From: Schlesneria sphaerica
GTDB lineage: Bacteria > Planctomycetota > Planctomycetia > Planctomycetales > Planctomycetaceae
NCBI RefSeq assembly: GCF_044336245.1
Contig: NZ_CP172346.1
Span: 6,820,001 to 6,884,000, forward strand
DNA: 64,000 nucleotides
Reading direction: 5' to 3'
The first letter of the stretch is position 1. Each line of letters begins with the position of its first letter. Below the pieces are notes generated by a model. That model did not search any database and was not told the origin of the DNA. It saw nothing but the letters and a program-made list of their open reading frames with translations. Made by a program: the position numbers and the translations under genes. Positions 53,939-61,711 of the stretch are shown here, piece by piece.

Positions 53939-54511
53939 TCAGTCGCCGTTCTGACTCCCGGGATGCCGGATGTCATATCGCAGCTCAACCATCTCATTTT
54001 GTTTCTGCTGGACAGAAGTCAGCCTGAGGACGGGGTTCAGTAGCCTGCGAGGAAAGAGTGGCTTTCCCTGTCCCAGCGTCACAGACCCCACCTGTAGGAT
54101 CAATTCATCAAGCAGCCCGGCGTCATAGAACTGACCTGCCAGCTCTCCCCCGCCCACGATCCAGATATTTTTGCCCCCGGCGGCCGCCCGCATTTGGGAA
54201 TGGACAGCGGCGACGTCTCCACTGACAAAGCGGATATCGGCTCCTTCGATGAGCGGAAGTTTTCGTCGTGTGAAGACCCACGTCGGCTGCTCGTACGGCC
54301 AGGCCGATCCGACTTCCTCGATGACCTTGTCTGCATGCCGCAGCATCCATTCATAGGTATGAGACCCCATCGCCAGGGCACCGACCTGCGCGATGAACTC
54401 GGGATAGCTCGAATCATTGATGTCCCCCAGAGAGAACAACCAGTCCAGCGAGTCATCCTCTGTCGCAATGAATCCATCCAGACTCGTCGCGGTATAGAAC
54501 TGCGTTTTCAT
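53939..54511 (-). CDS. RibD C-terminal/dihydrofolate-reductase-like oxidoreductase
   Basis: 190 residues from the ATG at 54511, preceded by AGGG; an upstream start (54607) would add unsupported sequence. The pattern is that of the RibD-C family: 'TATSLDGFIATEDDSLDWLF' (start of the NADPH fold), 'MGSHTYEWML', 'VFTRRKLPLIEGADIRFVSG', 'IWIVGGGELAGQFYDAGLLDEL' (Gly-rich motif) and 'LGQGKPLFPRRL'. These are stand-alone NADPH-dependent reductases related to RibD and DHFR; most have unknown substrates. They are often annotated as dihydrofolate reductase but lack its folate residues. The gene is monocistronic, upstream of the insertion sequence. Confidence 0.87.
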   Translation of the reverse strand: MKTQFYTATSLDGFIATEDDSLDWLFSLGDINDSSYPEFIAQVGALAMGSHTYEWMLRHADKVIEEVGSAWPYEQPTWVFTRRKLPLIEGADIRFVSGDVAAVHSQMRAAAGGKNIWIVGGGELAGQFYDAGLLDELILQVGSVTLGQGKPLFPRRLLNPVLRLTSVQQKQNEMVELRYDIRHPGSQNGD

Positions 54512-54699
54512 GCAAAAGCCCTGAAAGTAATCCAAGTAGCCCTGTCGTTCCGCGACAGGAAAGCCGTCGATAACGCCGACCCACAACATTCGGATCAGTT
54601 TACTCATCCGCCACTAAGGCTAATTCATGTCGCGAAGAAATTGCACCAAAGCAATTTGGCAGTTTGAACCGCAGATTCAAATGGGGAACGGATGGCGAC

Positions 54700-54737
54700 T
54701 CGGTAATCCTGTCGCGGAGAGGTTGTGATTTTTTTGG
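54700..54737 (+). repeat. IS1182-type left inverted repeat
   Basis: Begins TCGGTAATCCTGTCGC and runs into a T-tract. It is the partner of the right repeat; the outer boundary is approximate. Confidence 0.75.
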
Positions 54738-54781
54738 AAGTTCAGGGTAGCAATCCTTCCGGGATGCGCTAAAACTCGGCC

Positions 54782-56074
54782 ATGAGCACCACCCCCCCAC
54801 CCAAGAAGCCTGATGTCCGTGTGAATTCTCCTGAACGTCGTCAGTTGGAATGGCGGGACTTTTCTCTGGACGGATATGTTCGACAAGATGACAAGGTGCG
54901 GATCATTTGGCGGTATGTCGAATCTCTCGATCTGACGATTCTTTACGACAAAATTCAGGCGGTTGAATTCCAACCGGGCCGGAATGCTGTTGACCCTAAG
55001 ATCCTTGTTGCGCTTTGGCTGATGGCGACAGTGGAATCCATCAGCAGTGCCAGAGCGCTCGAACGTCTTTCGCAACGAGACTTGGCTTACATGTGGATAT
55101 GCGGTGGCGTTAGCGTGAACTATCACTTGTTAAGTGATTTTCGTTCTCAACATCGCGACTTTCTCAAGCAGGTTCTGACGACGACAGTCGCCTCTCTGTT
55201 GCATGCCGAGGTCATCACACTGGACACCGTGGCCCAAGACGGTGTTCGAGTGAGAGCCAGTGCCGGTTCCAGTTCGTTTCATCGCAAACCGACCATCGAA
55301 AAGCGTATTGCGGAAGCGAAGGCTCACCTCGCTGCTCTCGAGGAGAACGAAGATTCCGACGATACTTCGCGAGGTTCCAGCTCGGCGAAAGAACGAGCCG
55401 TCCGAGACAAGTTGGCCCGGGCCGAAGAAGCACTGAAACAGGTGGCCGAACTGCAGAAGGAGCAAGACCAGCGACGCCGAGGCAAGGACGAGACTCCTAA
55501 AGAAGCGCGTTGCAGCACGACCGATCCCGATGCTCGCAAAATGAAAATGGGAGATGGAGGATTTCGGCCCGCATATAACGTACAGGTCGCCACAGACGGA
55601 GCTTCACGTATCATCGTGGGAGTAGACGTGACAAAGAAGGGGAACGATGGCCAGGAGATGTTCCCCATGCAATCACAAATCATCGCGAACTATGGTAAGG
55701 CTCCTCAGAACTACTTGGTCGACAATGGTTTTGCAACCAATGATCAGATCACGAAAACGGAGAATGCAGGCAGCCAGGTTCACGCTCCCGTGCATGGTGA
55801 GAAGGCCATGAAGAAGCGAGGAAATGATCCGTTTGCCAGAAAGAAATGCGACACCGATGAATGCTTTGCGTTTCGTCAACGAAAGGCAACTGAAGCCGCC
55901 CAGCAGCGATATAAGCAACGGCCATCGATCGCGGAATATGTGAATGCCGAGTTTCGTAATCGAGGACTCACCCAGTTCCGAGTCCGTGGGTTGGAGAAAG
56001 TCCAAACGGTGGTCGAGTGGTATGCGATCACATTCAATCTTCTCCGACTCATCAACTTGGGATTAGTGACCTGA
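54782..56074 (+). CDS. IS1182-family transposase
   Basis: 430 residues, ATG start. The N-terminal region has the DUF772-like segment ('NAVDPKILVALWLMATVESI', 'RDLAYMWICGGVSVNYHLLS') followed by helix-rich DNA-binding sequence. DDE catalytic-core candidates are Asp in ITLDTVAQDGVRVRA, Asp in the 'NYLVDNGFATNDQI' segment, and a Glu near the C-terminus. An Arg/Glu/Lys-rich insertion (about 180-245) separates the first two. The C-terminus ends 'WYAITFNLLRLINLGLVT', a frequent family ending. The frame is uninterrupted, so the enzyme may be active. Length is slightly below the family's usual 450-550. Confidence 0.9.
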   Translation: MSTTPPPKKPDVRVNSPERRQLEWRDFSLDGYVRQDDKVRIIWRYVESLDLTILYDKIQAVEFQPGRNAVDPKILVALWLMATVESISSARALERLSQRDLAYMWICGGVSVNYHLLSDFRSQHRDFLKQVLTTTVASLLHAEVITLDTVAQDGVRVRASAGSSSFHRKPTIEKRIAEAKAHLAALEENEDSDDTSRGSSSAKERAVRDKLARAEEALKQVAELQKEQDQRRRGKDETPKEARCSTTDPDARKMKMGDGGFRPAYNVQVATDGASRIIVGVDVTKKGNDGQEMFPMQSQIIANYGKAPQNYLVDNGFATNDQITKTENAGSQVHAPVHGEKAMKKRGNDPFARKKCDTDECFAFRQRKATEAAQQRYKQRPSIAEYVNAEFRNRGLTQFRVRGLEKVQTVVEWYAITFNLLRLINLGLVT

Positions 56075-56232
56075 AAATGGATTGGAATCGAAAGGGAATC
56101 GCTCAATCTGAGCGAAATGGAGTAACGTCGACTGCAGATATGAGGATTGGCAATGGATTGAACCACGCAGCCGAGGATTCAACACGCGACTAAATCAAAA
56201 AGCGGTGAAAAGCGGAAAACTGAGCGCCGATT

Positions 56233-56270
56233 GGGAAAAAATCACACGCTCGGAGCGACAGCATTACTGA
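56233..56270 (-). repeat. IS1182-type right inverted repeat
   Basis: Read on the minus strand it begins TCAGTAATGCTGTCGC and ends in a T-tract followed by CCC. It lies 159 nt past the transposase stop, so the element has a non-coding 3' segment. Confidence 0.75.
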
Positions 56271-56431
56271 CGCTAAGGGGCGAAGCGCAGGTGGGGTGGC
56301 TACCCTGCTTGGTCAGGGACGCTTAAGATTGATGGAACGCTGAGGTTTCGTTGTGAGACGGACGAAGCGTGACGCTCTTGCGCGGGGGCTGATCGGGGGA
56401 TGGTGTGGGATCTTCTGCGAGGGACGTCATC

Positions 56432-57226
56432 ATGTTTTCACGCTGCGTTGCTGTTGCGCAAACGACTCCTGTAAAGGGGGATGTGGCCGCGAATGTCGAG
56501 GAACATCTGTTACTGGCACAATTGGCCGTCGATGAAGGGGCGGATATTGTCCTGTTCCCGGAATTGTCGCTGACCGGATATGAGCTCGCTTTGGGAGAGT
56601 CGCTGGCGTTCGAAGAGAACGATGCGCGGTTGGCAGCATTGGTGGATCTGGCAGAGCGATCGGGAACGCGGCTGGTGGTGGGGGCTCCGATCAGACTTGA
56701 GCAGAAGCTTTACGTGGGAGCTTTCATCATACTCCCTGATCGTTCCGTCGAGATTTACACGAAGCATCGGCTGGGGACTTTTCCCTCCAGTTCCGTCTGC
56801 GACAGTCTGACGGGTGAAATTCCACCTCCCGAGCCGAATCACTTTCAACCGGGCGACCGGAATCCTTTGATTCCCTTCAACGAGACCGTCGCAGCAGTCG
56901 CGATCTGCGCTGACATTGGGCGTCCTGAACATCCTCAGCGGGCGGCAGAGCGGCAGGCCAATCTGTATCTGGCGAGCATGTTTGTCATTCCTTCCGACTT
57001 CGCGGGGGATATCGCAAAGCTGGCTCGGTATGCGAAGCAGTATCGAATGATGGTTGCACTGGCAAACTATGGTGGACCATCGGGTGGTTTGAAATCGGCG
57101 GGTCGCAGTGGCATCTGGTCTTCCACGGGAGAATTGCTGGTCCAGTTGGAGGAAGCTGGCTCTGGGGTTGCCGTTGTCCGTGAATCCCCCGACAAGCTGC
57201 ATGTCCGGGCGATCATGCGGAAGTAA
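56432..57226 (+). CDS. Carbon-nitrogen hydrolase (nitrilase superfamily)
   Basis: 264 residues from the ATG at 56432, with GAGGG upstream; the frame starts nine codons earlier without support. The catalytic triad of the superfamily is visible: Glu in FPELSLTGYEL (about 45), Lys in IYTKHRLGTF (about 114) and Cys in AICADIGRPEH (about 159). Members hydrolyse amides or nitriles, or transfer the acyl group. The subgroup (amidase, ureidopropionase-like or other) cannot be fixed by eye. The gene stands 161 nt beyond the insertion sequence and 208 nt before the molybdate-type operon, in the same direction; a shared function is not evident. Confidence 0.9.
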   Translation: MFSRCVAVAQTTPVKGDVAANVEEHLLLAQLAVDEGADIVLFPELSLTGYELALGESLAFEENDARLAALVDLAERSGTRLVVGAPIRLEQKLYVGAFIILPDRSVEIYTKHRLGTFPSSSVCDSLTGEIPPPEPNHFQPGDRNPLIPFNETVAAVAICADIGRPEHPQRAAERQANLYLASMFVIPSDFAGDIAKLARYAKQYRMMVALANYGGPSGGLKSAGRSGIWSSTGELLVQLEEAGSGVAVVRESPDKLHVRAIMRK

Positions 57227-57343
57227 GACGCGGCAAGTCAGTCTGTCGGCTTCCAGTCCATTCCGCAGCGATGCCTCGCGTGTGAAATTCCTGCCAGGTT
57301 ATGGACAAACTTTGATGAAGGCTCGCACTGGCTTCCAGAAGCG

Positions 57344-57372
57344 TTGTCCTGTGAAGCAGCGGGACTTATGCT
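57344..57372 (+). promoter_or_regulatory. Candidate sigma-70-type promoter for the mod-moa operon
   Basis: TTGTCC (57344-57349) and TATGCT (57367-57372) are separated by 17 nt, each matching the consensus at 4 of 6 positions, about 62 nt before the first gene. Housekeeping promoter consensus in planctomycetes is not well defined, so this is tentative. No Moco-riboswitch-like structure was recognised. Confidence 0.25.
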
Positions 57373-57434
57373 AGGGGTCTCTTACGAAAAATTCTTCCTG
57401 AGATGCTCTGTTCAGAAAGCAATGAGGTGCCGCG

Positions 57435-58949
57435 TTGAAGCCGTTCGCCGTGTTGGCTGCATCCGCGGCCCTGCTGGGATTGCTCGTCTTGAGTCTGCTG
57501 GAACGGCCACAGCAAACTCGGGAGAGTGATGGATCGGCTGCAGGCAAACAACCTCTGATGGTGTACTGCGCGGCCAGCAACAAAAGCGTGATGGAGGCCA
57601 TTCGCAAGGACTACGAAAGTGAGTTTGGCAGGGCGGTCGAAGTTCAATACGGCCCCTCTCAAACGCTGCTCGCTTCGCTCAGTGTCTCGAAGACCGGCGA
57701 CCTTTTTCTGCCGGCTGATGTGAGCTTTCTTGAACTGGCGAAAGAACAGCAGCTTGTCTCCAGCGAGTCACCTCTGGCAGAGATGCAAGCCGTCGCCGCG
57801 GTCTCCAAGGGAAATCCCAAAGGAATCCAGAGTCTCGACGATCTGTTACGCGACGAAGTTCGAATCGCTCAAGGTAACCCCGAAGGGACTGCGATTGGCA
57901 AGTTGACCAGAGAGATTCTTATCGAATCCAACCGCTGGGACGAACTCAACAAGCAAACAACCGTTTTCAAAACGACCATTCATGAAGTGGCCAGCGACGT
58001 GAAGATCGGCGCTGTCGATGCGGGAATCGTCTTCGACGCTGTTCTGCATGACTATGACACGCTGGAAGCGGTCACGATTCCGGAACTGACGGCCGTTCGA
58101 TCGCGCATTGGAATTGCCGTTTTGAATTCCAGTTCCCAGCCTCAGCAGGCGGCTCATTTTGTTCGGTACATGAGTGCACGGGACAAGGGCCAGCTTCGTT
58201 ATCGTGAGTTCGGGTTTCAGGTGGCCGATGGCGATTTGTGGAATGAGCAGCCTGAACTGACCCTCTATGCGGGGTCCATGCTGCGACCTGCGATTGAGGA
58301 AACAATCGCGGCATTTGAGAAGCACGAAGGGGTCCGTGTGACCCGAGTCTACAACGGTTGCGGAATCCTCGTGGCACAGATGAAAGCCGGGCAGGTTCCC
58401 GACGCCTATTTTGCCTGTGACGTGGAGTTCATGAATCAGGTGAAGGAGCTTTTTCCCACTTCAGAAGCGGTCTCACAAAACGAACTGGTGATTCTCGTGC
58501 AGAAAGGGAATCCCCACGGGATCAAGTCGCTGAAAGACCTGGCCAAGTCCAGATTGCGAGTGGGAATCGGCCATGAAAAGCAGTGTGCCATGGGTTGGAT
58601 TACACAGCGAACGTTTGCCGAAAGTGGGTTGCAGTCAGAACTGATGAAGAATGTCGTCGTGCAGACGCCGACGGGGGACATGCTGGTTAATCAGATGCGA
58701 ACCGGGTCGCTCGACGCCGCCGTGGCCTACTTGAGTAACGCGGCCGGATCGGCCGATTTTCTGGACGCGATTCGAATCGAGGGGATCCCCTGCTCGATCG
58801 CCACGCAGCCTTATGGAGTTGCCAGGGAATCAGCACAACGACAGCTCAGCGAACGTCTCCTTCAGGCCATTCGCGCCGAATCATCGAAGCAGAAGTTCGC
58901 CAACGAAGGATTCCGCTGGTTGAATCAGGGGCAGGCGACGAATGATTGA
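57435..58949 (+). CDS. Tandem double ModA-like oxyanion-binding protein
   Basis: 504 residues, TTG start supported by GAGGTG 5 nt upstream; no ATG or GTG alternative in frame. A hydrophobic N-terminal segment (about 1-22) exports or anchors it. Two successive type-2 periplasmic binding folds follow: repeat 1 (about 40-265, opening 'LMVYCAASNKSVMEAI') and repeat 2 (about 275-495, opening 'LTLYAGSMLRPAIEETI'). Both have ModA-like features ('GDLFLPADVSFL' and 'DAYFACDVEFM' segments, and a 'VSKGNPKGIQSLDDL' versus 'VQKGNPHGIKSLKDL' pair). ModA normally is a single domain of about 230-260 residues that binds molybdate or tungstate. The fusion would give the ABC importer two binding modules. It overlaps modB by 8 nt. 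Confidence 0.86.
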   Translation: MKPFAVLAASAALLGLLVLSLLERPQQTRESDGSAAGKQPLMVYCAASNKSVMEAIRKDYESEFGRAVEVQYGPSQTLLASLSVSKTGDLFLPADVSFLELAKEQQLVSSESPLAEMQAVAAVSKGNPKGIQSLDDLLRDEVRIAQGNPEGTAIGKLTREILIESNRWDELNKQTTVFKTTIHEVASDVKIGAVDAGIVFDAVLHDYDTLEAVTIPELTAVRSRIGIAVLNSSSQPQQAAHFVRYMSARDKGQLRYREFGFQVADGDLWNEQPELTLYAGSMLRPAIEETIAAFEKHEGVRVTRVYNGCGILVAQMKAGQVPDAYFACDVEFMNQVKELFPTSEAVSQNELVILVQKGNPHGIKSLKDLAKSRLRVGIGHEKQCAMGWITQRTFAESGLQSELMKNVVVQTPTGDMLVNQMRTGSLDAAVAYLSNAAGSADFLDAIRIEGIPCSIATQPYGVARESAQRQLSERLLQAIRAESSKQKFANEGFRWLNQGQATND

Positions 58950-59787
58950 GTCGCACGGTCCGGCTTCAACGGTTCAGAAACATCGGGCTCGTTCGGACGT
59001 CCCTTTCCTGACGGTGATGAGTGGTTTTGGCGGCAGCTATCTGGTGCTCGTCATTGCCATGCTGGCGGCCGACATTGCGTATACCTCTCCAGCACACTTT
59101 TCGCAGGCTCTCGCCAAGCCCGAGATTCGTTCGGCGATTCGACTCACGCTAATCTCCTGCACGATTTCCGCGCTGCTTTCGGTCTGGGTGGCGACGCCGC
59201 TGGGGTATCTGCTGTCGCGATTTCAGTTTCGCGGCCGCTGGATCATCGACACCTTGATCGATGTTCCGGTCGTGTTGCCGCCGCTGGTCATTGGACTGAG
59301 CTTGTTAATTTTGTTCCACATCCCTCAGGAAGGGGGAAATCTGGAACAATGGTTTCAGGAACGTCTGGGACTCAGGATCACTTACTCGCAGCCGGCTGTC
59401 GTACTGGCTCAGTTCGCCGTAGCGTGCGCTTTTGCCGTGCAGACGATGCGAATCACGTTCGACCAGATTGACCCCCGTGCTGAACTCGTGGCTCTGACCT
59501 TAGGGTGTCGTCGGAGCCAGGCTTTTTTTCTCGTGGTGCTACCGCAAGCGTGGAGAGGCCTGATCGCTGCATTCACGATTGCCTGGGCTCGGTCGCTGGG
59601 AGAATTTGGACCCATCCTCGTCTTTGCCGGCGCGACACGCATGCGGACAGAAGTCTTGTCGACAACAGTCTTCCTCGAACTGAGCGTCGGTCAGCTTGAG
59701 GCGGCGGTCGCAGTCTCGCTGCTGATGGTCGTCGCGTCCGTTCTAGTCTTGGGGCTTGTCCGCTGGCTTGGTGCGGGGTGGCGATGA
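58942..59787 (+). CDS. modB: ModB/CysT-type ABC permease
   Basis: 281 residues, ATG within the end of the preceding gene. About six hydrophobic helices; the cytoplasmic loop that docks the ATPase has the EAA-type pattern 'ELVALTLGCRRSQAFFLVVL' then 'GLIAAFTIAWARSLGEFGPI', which is characteristic of the molybdate/tungstate and sulfate permease group (GEFG motif). It forms the channel for the tandem ModA and the ATPase encoded next. A 40-residue N-terminal cytoplasmic extension with basic residues precedes TM1. Confidence 0.92.
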   Translation: MIESHGPASTVQKHRARSDVPFLTVMSGFGGSYLVLVIAMLAADIAYTSPAHFSQALAKPEIRSAIRLTLISCTISALLSVWVATPLGYLLSRFQFRGRWIIDTLIDVPVVLPPLVIGLSLLILFHIPQEGGNLEQWFQERLGLRITYSQPAVVLAQFAVACAFAVQTMRITFDQIDPRAELVALTLGCRRSQAFFLVVLPQAWRGLIAAFTIAWARSLGEFGPILVFAGATRMRTEVLSTTVFLELSVGQLEAAVAVSLLMVVASVLVLGLVRWLGAGWR

Positions 59788-60485
59788 TCGAACTGATCGA
59801 TGTCACAATCCGCTCAGGACCGTTTCAACTGAGCCACGTCAACCTGACTGTGGAGAGTGGACGTTACGGAATCCTCATGGGGGGAACCGGCCAGGGGAAA
59901 ACAACACTGCTGGAAGCGATCTGTGGGCTCAGACAGGTGACCGCCGGCAAGGTGGTGATCTGCGGTGACGAGATGACGAAGTGGAAGTCAGCCAATCGCG
60001 GGATTGGCTATGTTCCTCAGGATCTGGCGTTGTTTCCGACGATGACTGTCCGGGAACATCTGGAGTTTGCCCTGCGGATTCGCCGAATGGATCCTGTGAC
60101 CATTCGCCAACGCGTACACGATTTGTCGGAGGTACTGGGAATCAAAGGTCTACTTGATCGACGTACGCAGCATCTGAGTGGCGGCGAAGGTCAGCGGGTG
60201 GCGCTTGGACGTGCTCTCGCGTTTCAGCCTCAGGTGCTGCTGCTCGATGAACCGCTGAACGCACTGGATGAACAGACACGTAACCGACTCTGCGACTTGC
60301 TTCGATCTCTACAGCGCGAACGTCAGTTGACCGTGCTGCACATTACGCACAGCCGGGCGGAAGCGGTCGCTCTCGCCGATCAATTGTTCGTGATGGAAGC
60401 GAACCAGATTACCGAACGGCCCTTATCGAATCTGACGGGGCCAGGACCGGTCGCAGCCGATCGTCCCGAAGGAGGATCGCAATGA
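59784..60485 (+). CDS. modC: ModC-type ABC ATPase without Mop domain
   Basis: 233 residues from the ATG at 59784, overlapping the modB stop by 4 nt. Walker A reads GGTGQGKTT (Gln where Ser is usual), Q-loop 'GYVPQDLALFPTMTVREHL', ABC signature LSGGEGQRVALGRAL, Walker B VLLLDEPLNALDE and H-loop HITHSRAEA. It powers oxyanion import with the ModB-like permease. Typical ModC proteins are about 350 residues with a C-terminal Mop (molybdate-sensing) domain; this one stops after the nucleotide-binding domain, so feedback by bound oxyanion through Mop is missing. The 3' end overlaps moaD by 4 nt. Confidence 0.9.
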   Translation: MIELIDVTIRSGPFQLSHVNLTVESGRYGILMGGTGQGKTTLLEAICGLRQVTAGKVVICGDEMTKWKSANRGIGYVPQDLALFPTMTVREHLEFALRIRRMDPVTIRQRVHDLSEVLGIKGLLDRRTQHLSGGEGQRVALGRALAFQPQVLLLDEPLNALDEQTRNRLCDLLRSLQRERQLTVLHITHSRAEAVALADQLFVMEANQITERPLSNLTGPGPVAADRPEGGSQ

Positions 60486-60766
60486 GAGTGCGGGTTGAAT
60501 TTGCCGCTCAACTGCGGTCGGTGACGGATTGTAAAGAAGACTGCATCGAGATGGTCGATGGGGGGACTGTCGGACAGCTCGTTGCTCACCTGGGTGAAAA
60601 GTACGGCAATCCGGTACGAGCGTATCTGCTGAATCCGGCAGGTGAGCTCCAGCGCAGTCTTCTGGTCATTGTGAATGGCGTAGCACATTCGAGCGGACAG
60701 GCCGGGGCGGTATGTTTGGCGGACCAGGACTGCATTGAGTTCCTTCCGCCGATCGGTGGGGGGTGA
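60482..60766 (+). CDS. moaD: MoaD/ThiS-family sulfur-carrier protein
   Basis: 94 residues, ATG overlapping the ATPase stop by 4 nt. The beta-grasp pattern is visible: MRVRVEFAAQLRSVTD at the start, a helix 'TVGQLVAHLGEKYG', 'LVIVNGVAHSSG', and the C-terminal 'DCIEFLPPIGGG' ending in the diglycine needed for adenylation and thiocarboxylation. MoaD carries sulfur for the molybdopterin dithiolene, charged by MoeB. Length is typical (about 80-90), with a slightly longer middle. It lies between an oxyanion importer and a MoeB-like gene, which favours MoaD over ThiS. Confidence 0.92.
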   Translation: MRVRVEFAAQLRSVTDCKEDCIEMVDGGTVGQLVAHLGEKYGNPVRAYLLNPAGELQRSLLVIVNGVAHSSGQAGAVCLADQDCIEFLPPIGGG

Positions 60767-60767
60767 G

Positions 60768-61574
60768 ATGACGGACGAATTGCCGGATCTGACTCCGGAA
60801 GAAGAAGACCGCTACGCATGGCAATTCGACGTGCGTGACTTCGGACGTGAAGGGCAGCGTCGATTGAAGGGGGCGACCGTGCTGATCTCGCGCGTGGGTG
60901 GCGTGGGTGGTGCTGTTGCCCTTCAATTGGCCGCAGCGGGGATCGGGCGGCTGATTCTGGCACATGGGGGTAATCTGCGTCGGAATGATCTCAATCGTCA
61001 GACTCTCATGACGACAGACTGGATCGATCGTCCTCGAGTCGAGTCCGCTCGGGACCGACTTTTGGCGCTCAATCCCAATGTGCAGATCGATATGGTCGAT
61101 CAGAACATCTCGGAAACGAATGCTGCTGAACTCGTCAGTCGATGCGACATCGTCGTGAGTTCAGCTCCGCTCTTCAGCGAACGCCTGTTGATGAATCAAG
61201 AAGCGGTGCGGCAGCGAAAGCCTCTTGTTGACAGTGCGATGTACGAACTCGAAGGGCAGCTCACCACTGTCATTCCCGGCGAGACGGCTTGCCTGGAATG
61301 CCTCTATCCCGAAGCACCACCGATGTGGAAACGCCAGTTTCCCGTCTTCAGCGCGGTCTCCGCGACGGTGGGAGCGCTGGCCGCGATGGAAGTGATCAAA
61401 GTCATCACCGGTGTGGGGGAATCTCTGGCGGGACGGCTGTTGCTGTTCGATCTGCGTGAGATGAGATTCCGGACCTTGCCGATCGAAAGGCGGCAAGACT
61501 GTGTTCAGTGCAGGGCATTGTGCGGGACCGATCATTCCAGAGGGACGACAGCCGGAACCAGTGACGATCTCTGA
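60768..61574 (+). CDS. moeB: MoeB/ThiF-type adenylyltransferase
   Basis: 268 residues from the ATG at 60768, one base after the moaD stop, with purine-rich sequence upstream. E1-like fold: an N-terminal 'EEEDRYAWQFDVRDFG' segment, nucleotide-binding VGGVGGAVALQLAAAGIGRL (about 40-60), and 'NDLNRQTLMTTDWI' with the Asn/Arg/Gln positions that contact ATP. Zinc-binding cysteines appear in CLECLYP (about 183) and CVQCRALC (about 248). MoeB adenylates the MoaD C-terminus before sulfur transfer. No rhodanese domain is attached, so sulfur would come from another protein. The pair moaD-moeB directly downstream of modABC links uptake to cofactor assembly. Confidence 0.92.
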   Translation: MTDELPDLTPEEEDRYAWQFDVRDFGREGQRRLKGATVLISRVGGVGGAVALQLAAAGIGRLILAHGGNLRRNDLNRQTLMTTDWIDRPRVESARDRLLALNPNVQIDMVDQNISETNAAELVSRCDIVVSSAPLFSERLLMNQEAVRQRKPLVDSAMYELEGQLTTVIPGETACLECLYPEAPPMWKRQFPVFSAVSATVGALAAMEVIKVITGVGESLAGRLLLFDLREMRFRTLPIERRQDCVQCRALCGTDHSRGTTAGTSDDL

Positions 61575-61650
61575 AATTCAGGCCGGTCTGCTTGGAGCGA
61601 TGACCAAATTCGATCCCCCGAGGTCGTCACAGGCGTTCTTCAAAAGAGAA

Positions 61651-61674
61651 CTTTTGGTCGATGAACACCAAAGG
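61651..61674. terminator. Possible hairpin between convergent moeB and the next gene
   Basis: An 8-bp stem (61651-61658 with 61667-61674, one G-T pair) closes an 8-nt loop, 76 nt after the moeB stop and 38 nt before the opposing gene's stop. No T-run; weak support. Confidence 0.25.
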
Positions 61675-61711
61675 GACGCGAGATCCGTGCTGGATGAGGG
61701 GCCGTACCGGA

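Larger units (their letters stand above)
54700..56270 (+). mobile_element. IS1182-family insertion sequence, apparently complete
   Basis: About 1571 bp bounded by imperfect inverted repeats: the left end at 54700-54737 and the right end at 56233-56270 (reverse complement) match at 28 of 38 positions, including an identical TGTGATTTTTT block. The single transposase gene (54782-56074) is intact. No flanking target duplication is evident (GGCGAC on the left, CGCTAA on the right). It sits between the RibD-C gene and the carbon-nitrogen hydrolase without breaking either. Confidence 0.85.

Noticed and set aside
57227..57434. Moco riboswitch ahead of the mod-moa operon
   Set aside because: The leader was read for the expected paired elements and none were recognisable; only a weak promoter candidate remains.
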